This document shows, piece by piece, positions 1 to 5,565 of a stretch of DNA of 5,789 nt. The stretch is from JBEDKD01 sp041172365 (lineage in GTDB: Bacteria; Cyanobacteriota; Cyanobacteriia; Cyanobacteriales; Microcoleaceae). Positions within the stretch are counted from its first letter, which is position 1. The number at the start of each line of letters is the position of its first letter. The notes beneath the pieces were generated by a model. It saw only the letters and a program-made list of their open reading frames with translations. It was not told the DNA's origin and did no database searches. Position numbers and translations under genes: made by a program. The stretch is from contig JBEDKD010000466.1 in assembly GCA_041172365.1 (NCBI GenBank), forward strand, positions 1 through 5,789, in the 5' to 3' direction.

Positions 1-21
1 GTTAGAGAGAGAAAAGTCATT

Positions 22-63
22 GGGTAATGGGTAATGGGTAATGGGTAATGGGTAATGGGTAAT
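22..63. repeat. Heptamer tandem repeat, six perfect GGGTAAT units
   Basis: Six identical copies of GGGTAAT lie head to tail. This is a short tandemly repeated repetitive sequence (STRR) of the kind known between genes in cyanobacteria. It lies downstream of surE. The related array at 850-919 lies just upstream of surE in the same orientation, so the gene sits between two arrays of one repeat family. No function can be read from the sequence. Confidence 0.95.
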
Positions 64-133
64 TAATAATTAACAATTGACAGTTGACAGTTGATAATTA
101 TTCATTGTTAATTGTCAATTATCAATTGTTAAC
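64..133. repeat. AT-rich heptamer tract with inverted-repeat arms
   Basis: This tract continues the 7-base register of the preceding GGGTAAT array with degenerate units such as TGACAGT (twice), TGATAAT, TGTTAAT, TGTCAAT and TATCAAT. It also folds on itself: 70-80 is a perfect 11-base reverse complement of 122-132, and 93-99 pairs with 117-123. In surE mRNA, read on the minus strand, it would form an AU-rich hairpin just past the stop codon. It could therefore protect or end the transcript, although there is no GC-rich stem followed by a U-run as in a classical intrinsic terminator. Confidence 0.8.
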
Positions 134-155
134 CCTCTTCCTTCTTCCCTCTTCC
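134..155. repeat. Pyrimidine heptamer repeat abutting the surE stop
   Basis: Three 7-base units, CTCTTCC, TTCTTCC and CTCTTCC, lie at 135-155; on the minus strand they read GGAAGAG/GGAAGAA. They belong to a different repeat family from GGGTAAT but keep the same 7-base register as the tract to the left. The last unit ends two bases before the stop codon of surE (157-159), so the repeat begins almost exactly where the coding sequence ends. Confidence 0.8.
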
Positions 156-156
156 T

Positions 157-849
157 TTAGAGAGAAATTTGACTGATCGCGATATTTCCTGAAAAACAAA
201 CATCAACATCAGTACCCGGAGTCCGATCGCGCTTCCCATATTCTCCGATATAATAAAATTTGTCACCTTCAATCCGATATTTCACGGGTAATGGTTGGGT
301 TGATGGTTGACAAAAAATAATCTCTGGCTCCGGTAAATCGGCTTGTAAATGAGTTAAATTAACATTCCAAAATGTCCCCGGTGTTGGAGGGATTTTGATT
401 AATTCTGCTAAAATCCGAGTAGTCCATTGCGTGGCTAAATCCCAATCAATTTGAAGGGGTTTTTTAATCCAATGAGAAAACCCGATCGCGCTTATTCCGT
501 GCATAGTCGCTTCTCTGACAGCCGCGATCGTACCAGAAAGATAAACATCTACCCCTAAATTTCCCCCCGCATTAATCCCAGAAAGCACAAATTTAGGAGC
601 TGGGGAAAAATGGGTTAAGGCAAGACGAACACAATCCGCGGGAGTCCCCCCGATCGCGTACTCAAATTCACTACGTTTTTCCACATGAATCGGCTCATTA
701 GTCGTAACTTTATGGCCACATCCTGATAATTCTTCTTGGGGAGCAACAATAACTATATTTTCATTAATATTGAGATTTTTAACCGCCTGAAAAAGTGCTT
801 TTATTCCGGGTGCATCAATACCATCATCATTAGTCAATATAAAAGTCAT
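157..849 (-). CDS. surE: 5'/3'-nucleotidase SurE
   Basis: The predicted protein has 230 residues, close to the usual 230-260 of SurE. SurE is a metal-dependent cytoplasmic phosphatase that releases phosphate from nucleoside 5'- and 3'-monophosphates. The start MTFILTNDDG matches the family start, with metal-binding D8 and D9. S42 (LSGCGHK) and N93 (SGINAGGNLG) complete the expected metal site, followed by the YLSGTIAA segment at 103-110. The C-terminus PGTDVDVCFSGNIAIS fits the conserved family ending, so the gene looks intact. I chose the ATG at 847-849 because residues upstream of it come purely from the heptamer array: the frame stays open to a TTG at 916-918 and would add 23 residues rich in PIPYSPF. 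There is no Shine-Dalgarno sequence before the ATG, because the array fills that space. Expression is therefore likely independent of that signal. desB lies 202 bases upstream on the same strand. Confidence 0.95.
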   Translation of the reverse strand: MTFILTNDDGIDAPGIKALFQAVKNLNINENIVIVAPQEELSGCGHKVTTNEPIHVEKRSEFEYAIGGTPADCVRLALTHFSPAPKFVLSGINAGGNLGVDVYLSGTIAAVREATMHGISAIGFSHWIKKPLQIDWDLATQWTTRILAELIKIPPTPGTFWNVNLTHLQADLPEPEIIFCQPSTQPLPVKYRIEGDKFYYIGEYGKRDRTPGTDVDVCFSGNIAISQISL

Positions 850-919
850 GGGTAATAGGTAATGGGGAATAGGGAATGGGGAATAGGGAATGGGGAATGG
901 GGAATAGGGAATGGGCAAT
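850..919. repeat. Heptamer tandem repeat at the surE start codon, ten units
   Basis: Ten 7-base units in unbroken register: GGGTAAT, AGGTAAT, then GGGGAAT and AGGGAAT in mixed order, ending with GGGCAAT. The array touches the surE start codon (847-849); on the minus strand its last unit reads ATTACCC and the next bases are ATG. It forms the whole immediate 5' untranslated region and leaves no purine-rich ribosome binding site. It is a relative of the perfect GGGTAAT array at 22-63. Confidence 0.95.
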
Positions 920-930
920 AGTGTTGTAGG

Positions 931-993
931 GTGGGTGAGGTGGCGACTATTGTGATCTCAAAGAAAATTAAGATAAATCTCCACCTCACCCAC
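931..993. repeat. 13-bp inverted repeat between desB and surE
   Basis: GTGGGTGAGGTGG at 931-943 is the exact reverse complement of 981-993, with a 37-base loop between. It lies downstream of desB and upstream of surE, both on the minus strand. A transcript leaving desB would form a strong GC-rich stem here. No U-run follows, so a standard intrinsic terminator is not supported. It may be a small dispersed repeat or the ends of a decayed miniature element. Confidence 0.8.
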
Positions 994-1051
994 TGCTTAA
1001 GCTATTTTACTTGGGGAGGATGAACCCATATAATGACTCTGGTATTAGCAA

Positions 1052-2143
1052 TTAATTATTGCTTTTGTCCAAAGAACTTTCGGGCTGATAATAAACTTTT
1101 CCGCCCGTATCAGGGACAAAATGACAAGTCTTAAAGGACTGCCAAAATGCCTTAATAATGGGGACATCAGATTTACGATAATAATCACCTAAAATCGGTT
1201 TAATCGCTTCCGTAGCTGTTTTTAAGTGATAGTGGGGAATGCTCAAAAAGATATGATGCAAAACGTGAGTTCCGATATTATGATGGATTTCATTAATGAA
1301 TCCATAATCGCGATCGATGGTAGATAACGCGCCTTTTAAGAAATACCAATCTTTGCCACGATACCAGGGAATATCCGCCTCAGTATGGTGTAAATAAGTT
1401 ACTAAATCCAGCCAAACCAGAAAGACTAGATAAGGCATGAAATAGTATTTAATAAACCACATTACACCCCATTGATAGGTGAGAACTGCCAATAAACCAA
1501 TCATGCTAAAATAACAGATGCTACTGGTAATAACATCCCATTTTTCTGAGGGTTTAAAGATAGGACTATTGGGATCAAAATGGGAAGACTTTTCCCGCTC
1601 CGGGGAACCGTTAAATAAGTAAAGGGGATAAACAATGAGTAAAAATAACCCGAAACGGAGAAATTTCTCCAACCCTGTCATATTCCGATATGTGCTTTCG
1701 GTGACGGGATACCAACTTTCATCGGTGTCAATATTCCCTGTATTTTGGTGATGGGTTCGGTGACTAATGCGCCAACCGTGAAAAGGTACTAAAATAGGGG
1801 TATGAGATAAATGACCGATGAGATTATTCAGCCATTTATACTTAGAAAATGAACCATGTCCGCAGTCATGGCCGACTACAAATAAAGCCCAAAACATGGT
1901 TCCTTGCATCACCCAAAAAATAGGCCAGAAAAACCAAGAGTCTAGGGTATAGGCCACTGCATAGAGACTGGCAATAATGGATGTATCCAAAAAGAAATAA
2001 AATAGCGATCGCGAGGTAGAAGGGACAAAGCATTCGGGAGGGATCGCGGCTCTTACTTGTTGTAATGTAAAGGGGAGTTCGCCTCTGCCTTGAGAGACAT
2101 CAGTTTCGACAGTCGAGTTAATCGGTAGTGTGTTCGAGGTCAC
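1052..2143 (-). CDS. desB: Omega-3 (delta-15) acyl-lipid desaturase DesB
   Basis: The predicted protein has 363 residues. It is a membrane-bound di-iron desaturase that places a double bond at the omega-3 position of fatty acids already attached to membrane glycerolipids, using ferredoxin as electron donor. Three histidine boxes hold the iron pair: HDCGH at 92-96, HRTHH at 128-132 and HVLHH at 293-297. Hydrophobic segments at roughly 47-67, 69-91, 162-178, 205-225 and 228-250 fit the usual membrane arrangement. Long stretches, such as SHTPILVP, NTGNIDTDESWYP and GALSTIDRDYGFIN, match what I recall of Synechocystis DesB rather than the delta-12 enzyme DesA. The start is GTG at 2141-2143, supported by AGGA five bases upstream (2149-2152). 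In cyanobacteria desB is typically cold-induced; here a candidate promoter and A-tracts lie just upstream. Nothing looks truncated. Confidence 0.95.
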   Translation of the reverse strand: MTSNTLPINSTVETDVSQGRGELPFTLQQVRAAIPPECFVPSTSRSLFYFFLDTSIIASLYAVAYTLDSWFFWPIFWVMQGTMFWALFVVGHDCGHGSFSKYKWLNNLIGHLSHTPILVPFHGWRISHRTHHQNTGNIDTDESWYPVTESTYRNMTGLEKFLRFGLFLLIVYPLYLFNGSPEREKSSHFDPNSPIFKPSEKWDVITSSICYFSMIGLLAVLTYQWGVMWFIKYYFMPYLVFLVWLDLVTYLHHTEADIPWYRGKDWYFLKGALSTIDRDYGFINEIHHNIGTHVLHHIFLSIPHYHLKTATEAIKPILGDYYRKSDVPIIKAFWQSFKTCHFVPDTGGKVYYQPESSLDKSNN

Positions 2144-2148
2144 AAGTA

Positions 2149-2152
2149 TCCT
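2149..2152 (-). promoter_or_regulatory. Shine-Dalgarno site deciding the desB GTG start
   Basis: The minus strand reads AGGA followed by five bases and then GTG. The spacing suits ribosome binding and supports a GTG initiation codon at 2143. No in-frame ATG lies nearby, the next methionine codon being residue 79 inside a membrane segment. Confidence 0.65.
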
Positions 2153-2177
2153 GGGCTGACGATAGACAATGGTGTTT

Positions 2178-2205
2178 ATTCTACCCTGAAAGGAAAATAA
2201 GTAAA
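2178..2205 (-). promoter_or_regulatory. Candidate desB promoter
   Basis: On the minus strand a -35-like TTTACT (2200-2205) and a -10-like TAGAAT (2178-2183, one mismatch to TATAAT) are 16 bases apart. Transcription would start near 2171 and leave a leader of about 28 bases with the AGGA site. Two A-tracts lie immediately upstream at 2219-2239. The match is reasonable but not proof. Confidence 0.45.
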
Positions 2206-2218
2206 GCGCGATCGCGGC

Positions 2219-2239
2219 TTTTTTTTTCTGTTTTTTTTT
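2219..2239 (-). promoter_or_regulatory. Paired A-tracts upstream of the desB promoter
   Basis: The minus strand carries nine A, then CAG, then nine A. Relative to the predicted start near 2171 the tracts cover about -48 to -68, where UP elements or intrinsically bent DNA act on promoters. A HIP1 palindrome (2208-2215) lies between the tracts and the -35 box. The role is inferred from position and composition only. Confidence 0.35.
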
Positions 2240-2291
2240 GGTGTCGGGAGAGTCCCCTATAAGGTATAATGGAAAGAGCTATGTCTTTTCT

Positions 2292-2415
2292 AACAATACC
2301 TTCGCCAAACCTAAAAAACGATTTTTAGGGTTGTTGGGTTGACGCGGCAAACCCAAGAAATGCCTTGGGTTAAGTATCGCTCAACCCAACCTACAAAAAT
2401 GGCGAAGGTATTGTT
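2292..2415. mobile_element. MITE-like 124-bp element with 16-bp terminal inverted repeats
   Basis: AACAATACCTTCGCCA at 2292-2307 is a perfect 16-base reverse complement of 2400-2415. Nested inside are further perfect pairs: 2333-2342 with 2381-2390 (GTTGGGTTGA and its complement), 2350-2357 with 2364-2371 (AACCCAAG), and a local hairpin 2310-2317 with 2322-2329 (CCTAAAAA). There is no coding potential. The GGTTGGGTTGAG core resembles a dispersed repeat I recall from many cyanobacterial intergenic regions. The nested symmetry and terminal repeats suggest a non-autonomous miniature transposable element. Only a possible 2-base CT duplication flanks it (2290-2291 and 2416-2417), which is weak. 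It lies downstream of lysS and upstream of the desB promoter. Confidence 0.7.
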
Positions 2416-2418
2416 CTA

Positions 2419-2433
2419 AGAAACCGGGTTTCT
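2419..2433. repeat. Palindrome AGAAACC-G-GGTTTCT downstream of lysS
   Basis: Two 7-base arms are separated by a single base, starting eight bases past the lysS stop codon. I recall this palindrome as a frequent dispersed repeat in several cyanobacterial genomes. It would form a short stem at the 3' end of lysS mRNA. A run of five T follows on the minus strand only about 20 bases later (2395-2399), so its role as a terminator is uncertain. Confidence 0.65.
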
Positions 2434-2440
2434 GAGCCTG

Positions 2441-4021
2441 TTAACTATCTTTAATAGGCCGCATGGTGGGGAACATAACTACATCGCGAATACTTTGAGT
2501 ATTAGTTAAAAGCATCACTAAACGATCAATTCCTATCCCCATTCCGGCACAAGTAGGCATTCCTAATGATAGGGCTTGAATAAACTCTTCATCCATCGGA
2601 TGTGCTTCATCATCTCCGGCATTTTTCTGGGCTAATTGTTCCTCAAAACGTCTTCTTTGTTCCTTGGGATCATTTAACTCTGAAAACCCATTAGAATATT
2701 CTGTGCCGTTAATAAATAACTCAAACCGTTCGACAAAACCAGGTTTATTACGATGCCCTTTCGCTAAGGGACTGACTTCGACAGGGAAATCAATAATAAA
2801 TGTCGGTTGAATTAATTTCGGAGCAATTAATTTGTCAAATACGGCATAAAGCACATATCCTAAACTCTGTTTTTCTAACTGAGAAAGATGTAAACCTAAT
2901 TTCTCAGAAGACGCGATCGCGTCTGCCAAAGTCAGAGTGTCAAAATCTAATCCAGTGTCATCTTTAACCGCTTCCACCATTGTCTTAACTTGCCAATGTT
3001 TCCCCGTGAAACCCGGATATTTTTCACTATAATCATAGGAGCGTTCTAAACTAATCTCAACCCCCTGATATTCCATTTCTAAAACATCCCCAAATACCAC
3101 CTTAGCCCCCTGACAAAAGACATCTTCCACCACCCCTAAAATATCAAAATAATCAGAATATGACTGATATACCTCTAAAGAAGTAAATTCCGGGTTATGG
3201 GTACTATCAACCCCTTCATTACGAAAAACTCGCCCTAATTCAAACACCCGTTCAAAACCTCCACAAACAGCCCTTTTCAGGAATAATTCAGGAGCAATTC
3301 GTAAATATAAATCCACATCTAGGGCATTATGATGGGTAATAAAAGGACGGGCCGCCGCACCACCATAAATCGCTTGCAAAACCGGAGTTTCAATCTCAAA
3401 AAAGTCGCGATTAAACAAATAATTACGAATACTTTGAATTATGCGACTGCGTAACTGAAACCGCTGAAGAGACGCGGGATTTCCCGCGAGATCCATCTCA
3501 CGATGACGGCGACAAATTTCTGGCTCATTGACTCCATAATATAAATCAGGAAAGGGAATAGTTGCTTTTGATAAAAGCGTTAATTCTTTGACTTGGAGGG
3601 AAAGCTCACCCCGTTGGGTACGACAGGCAATTCCGATCGCGCCAATAAAATCCCCTTGATCGAGTAACTTTTGAATTTGTTTAAAACTTAAACCCGTTTC
3701 ACCAGTAACTAATTTCTTCTCGATTTTTAGTTGTATTTTTTCCGTAGCATCTTTTAAATCAATAAAACAAATACTACCACTATCACGCTTTGAAGTAATA
3801 CGTCCACATATTTGAAATACCCTTTCTTGGGGGTCACTTTGCGAATTTTCCAGGGCATTTTCCGGTTGACTAAATAATTCGATAATTTGCTTTGTCGTAT
3901 GCGATCGCGCATAGGCTTGACTCGGATAAGGTTCAATTCCTAACGAGCGCAAATCATCGACTTTTTGAGCACGAGCTTTTATCTCACTTACCGAGCGAGC
4001 TTCTGCTTCACTTAATGCCAT
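2441..4021 (-). CDS. lysS: Lysyl-tRNA synthetase, class II
   Basis: The predicted protein has 526 residues, against about 500 in most bacteria. It activates lysine with ATP and loads it onto tRNA-Lys in the cytoplasm. The anticodon-binding OB-fold lies at about 68-152. The catalytic domain has the three class II motifs: motif 1 around 192-222 with GGAAARPF, motif 2 FRNEG...THNPEFTSLEVY at 266-285 with ATP-binding R267, and motif 3 GMGIGIDRL at 493-501 with R500. ERFELFING, GFSELNDP and AGDDEAH are typical of LysRS. The ATG start is well supported by AAAGGAG at 4029-4035. One oddity is CRRHREMDL at 170-178, where most LysRS read RYRQRYLDL. Another is a duplicated octapeptide at the N-terminus. 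cbiA ends 50 bases upstream, so the two may share a transcript. It could be one of two LysRS copies in this genome. Confidence 0.95.
   Translation of the reverse strand: MALSEAEARSVSEIKARAQKVDDLRSLGIEPYPSQAYARSHTTKQIIELFSQPENALENSQSDPQERVFQICGRITSKRDSGSICFIDLKDATEKIQLKIEKKLVTGETGLSFKQIQKLLDQGDFIGAIGIACRTQRGELSLQVKELTLLSKATIPFPDLYYGVNEPEICRRHREMDLAGNPASLQRFQLRSRIIQSIRNYLFNRDFFEIETPVLQAIYGGAAARPFITHHNALDVDLYLRIAPELFLKRAVCGGFERVFELGRVFRNEGVDSTHNPEFTSLEVYQSYSDYFDILGVVEDVFCQGAKVVFGDVLEMEYQGVEISLERSYDYSEKYPGFTGKHWQVKTMVEAVKDDTGLDFDTLTLADAIASSEKLGLHLSQLEKQSLGYVLYAVFDKLIAPKLIQPTFIIDFPVEVSPLAKGHRNKPGFVERFELFINGTEYSNGFSELNDPKEQRRRFEEQLAQKNAGDDEAHPMDEEFIQALSLGMPTCAGMGIGIDRLVMLLTNTQSIRDVVMFPTMRPIKDS
3972..4014 (-). 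repeat. 24-bp-period duplication in the lysS N-terminus
   Basis: On the minus strand TAAGTGAAGCAGAAGCTCG (3996-4014) and TAAGTGAGATAAAAGCTCG (3972-3990) match at 15 of 19 positions and are offset by exactly 24 bases. They encode LSEAEARS (residues 3-10) and VSEIKARA (11-18). The second unit lines up with the usual LysRS start, so the first looks like an in-frame extension. Confidence 0.6.
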
Positions 4022-4028
4022 TGGGAGA

Positions 4029-4035
4029 CTCCTTT
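4029..4035 (-). promoter_or_regulatory. Strong Shine-Dalgarno site of lysS
   Basis: AAAGGAG on the minus strand lies seven bases before the ATG at 4019-4021. It is the clearest ribosome binding site in the window and fixes the lysS start. Confidence 0.85.
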
Positions 4036-4071
4036 ACAATCATAAACATTTCACTCTAACATAAAAGTTAC

Positions 4072-5565
4072 CTATTTCTGAACGCGATCGCAATTTTGGA
4101 GAAATCTCCCCGGAATTTCAGGATAAGCCCCCCAGTGCAGATGCAAATAAGACGCGTGAAGTTGAGATAAACCCCATCCTTCCCCGATTCCTTCCCCTAT
4201 TTTATCGTCATATCTCCAGAGATGATAAAGAGGTGATAGGGGTTCATTTGTGAGACGCGATCGATGAAATTCATGGCCATAAACCTCAGATCCCGCGGCA
4301 AATAAAGGACTTTCTTGTAAAACGATTCCCCGCTTATATCCTAAAGTTAATTGTTTACTCATTACCGTTGTTGTCGGTAAAACTCCCACCATTTGCCAAT
4401 AATTACCATTAAAATCAATAATAGATTCACATAAATACATCAACCCCCCACATTCAGCATAAGTAGGAATATCCGATAATATGGCATTTTTTACATCCCG
4501 TAAAACGCCGTAATTTTCGCTTAATTCCTTCGCGAACACTTCAGGAAACCCTCCCCCAAAATATAACCCATTAATATCATCAGGTAAACCTTTATCTTGC
4601 AACGGACTCCAGAAAATTAACTCCGCACCTAAGTCTTCGAGTAAATCCAAATTATCCTGATAATAAAAACTAAAAGCGCGATCGCGTGCCACCCCAATCC
4701 TTAACCTTTTTTTCTGTTTTTCCCCCTTGACAAAAACACCTTTAGATGGTAATATAAATTCATCTTTTTTCCGCTCTTCCTCTGTGTTCTCTGTGTCCTT
4801 TGTGGTTCCTTCATTCCCGAAAAATTGAGTCCTTAAGAGAGGTAAAAGTAAATCCCAATGAAAACAAGTCCGAGCTAAATCAGCTAATTGGTCAATTAAA
4901 GGATTAAGATGGGGTAATTCATCCGTAGGAACTAACCCTAAATGACGATCAGGAATAGTAATATTATCTTGACGACGTAACACTCCAAAAATCGGTAAAT
5001 TTAAGGGTTGTAAAGCATTAGTCAACAATTCTAAATGGCGATCGCTCCCCACTCGATTTAATATTAAGCCCGCGATTTTTAACTCAGGATCAAAAGAGCG
5101 AAAACCATGCGCGATCGCGGCAACCGAACCCGATAAACGACTACAATCTATCACCAATAATACCGACAAATCGAGTAACCGAGCAATATAAGCCGTGGAA
5201 GCATAAGAATTATCATAAAGCGAATCGGTAATAGGCTCCCCCCTTTTGAAGGGGGTTAGGGGGGGAGCATCCGTTGGGAATCGAACCCCATCAAACAAAC
5301 CCATAACACCTTCAATAATAGCAAATTCGACATCTTGAATATGACGAGAAAAACAGGATTTTATATAAGATTCAGAAGTCAAAACCGAGTCTAAATTACG
5401 ACAAGGGCGGCCAGTAACATAACGATGAAACATGGGGTCAATATAATCAGGGCCAACCTTAAAAGATTGTACCTTAAAGCCTTCACGGATTAAGAAGGAT
5501 AGAATCGCGAGAGTGATAGTCGTTTTTCCCACACCACTGCGATCGCCCGCAATAACAAGAGTCAT
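4072..5565 (-). CDS. cbiA: Cobyrinate a,c-diamide synthase (CbiA/CobB)
   Basis: The predicted protein has 497 residues; the family is usually about 450-460. It amidates the a and c side chains of cobyrinic acid, using glutamine and ATP, in corrinoid synthesis. The N-terminal P-loop domain (about 1-245) has Walker A GDRSGVGKTT at 7-16, FKVGPDYIDP at 35-44 and EGVMGLFDG at 85-93. The C-terminal class I glutamine amidotransferase domain (about 287-497) has FGGGFPE at 336-342, catalytic C372 in AECGG, and HASYLHLHWG at 470-479 for the catalytic histidine. The extra length sits in two places: about 94-119, covering a C/G-rich palindrome, and about 251-285, between the two domains, covering a dispersed-repeat-like sequence. 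Both are in frame and every catalytic motif is present, so it is probably functional. No Shine-Dalgarno precedes the ATG at 5563-5565. lysS starts 50 bases downstream. Confidence 0.93.
   Translation of the reverse strand: MTLVIAGDRSGVGKTTITLAILSFLIREGFKVQSFKVGPDYIDPMFHRYVTGRPCRNLDSVLTSESYIKSCFSRHIQDVEFAIIEGVMGLFDGVRFPTDAPPLTPFKRGEPITDSLYDNSYASTAYIARLLDLSVLLVIDCSRLSGSVAAIAHGFRSFDPELKIAGLILNRVGSDRHLELLTNALQPLNLPIFGVLRRQDNITIPDRHLGLVPTDELPHLNPLIDQLADLARTCFHWDLLLPLLRTQFFGNEGTTKDTENTEEERKKDEFILPSKGVFVKGEKQKKRLRIGVARDRAFSFYYQDNLDLLEDLGAELIFWSPLQDKGLPDDINGLYFGGGFPEVFAKELSENYGVLRDVKNAILSDIPTYAECGGLMYLCESIIDFNGNYWQMVGVLPTTTVMSKQLTLGYKRGIVLQESPLFAAGSEVYGHEFHRSRLTNEPLSPLYHLWRYDDKIGEGIGEGWGLSQLHASYLHLHWGAYPEIPGRFLQNCDRVQK
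4771..4807 (-). repeat. Dispersed-repeat-like sequence read in frame inside cbiA
   Basis: The minus strand contains ACCACAAAGGACACAGAG followed by AACACAGAGGAAGAGCGG. I recall this ACACAGAG-rich sequence as a common intergenic repeat in cyanobacteria. Here it encodes residues 253-265, TTKDTENTEEER, a charged stretch unlike the rest of the protein. It lies in the linker between the ATP-binding and amidotransferase domains, where an insert should be tolerated. Confidence 0.6.
5235..5268. repeat. C/G-rich palindromic repeat inside cbiA
   Basis: GCTCCCCCC at 5235-5243 is the perfect reverse complement of 5260-5268. Within it CCCCCTT (5239-5245) and AAGGGGG (5249-5255) form an alternative hairpin with a three-base loop. 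It encodes APPLTPFKRGEP (residues 100-111), just after the conserved GLFDG motif, where CbiA proteins I recall go almost directly to the STAHIARLL segment. The sequence resembles C-run palindromes scattered through cyanobacterial genomes. A GAATCG direct repeat flanks it at 5222-5227 and 5278-5283. Confidence 0.7.

Larger units (their letters stand above)
2005..5546. repeat. HIP1 octamers GCGATCGC, nine exact copies
   Basis: Exact copies start at 2005, 2208, 2913, 3901, 4084, 4678, 5038, 5111 and 5539. The copy at 2913 sits in a perfect 14-base palindrome (2910-2923), and the copy at 5539 encodes part of the cbiA Walker A loop. Several seven-of-eight variants lie elsewhere, including in surE. 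This density is a known hallmark of many cyanobacterial genomes. It marks the lineage rather than a local function. Confidence 0.95.

Noticed and set aside
22..155. CRISPR array
   Set aside because: The repeats are contiguous 7-base units without spacers and no cas gene is present.
850..918. A 23-residue N-terminal extension of SurE (PIPYSPF-rich)
   Set aside because: It is encoded entirely by the heptamer array, starts at TTG without a ribosome binding site, and lies before the family-typical start MTFILTNDDG.
2205..2227. Plus-strand intrinsic terminator (CGCGATCGCG stem followed by nine T)
   Set aside because: No plus-strand gene leads into it. The stem is a HIP1 palindrome, and the T-run is better read as an A-tract upstream of the desB promoter.
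2265..2270. Perfect TATAAT on the plus strand
   Set aside because: No -35 box at a suitable distance (a TTGGTG is 21 bases away) and no plus-strand gene downstream; it leads only into the inverted-repeat element.
3754..3936. A 60-codon open frame on the minus strand
   Set aside because: It lies wholly inside lysS in another frame, starts at TTG and has no recognisable content.
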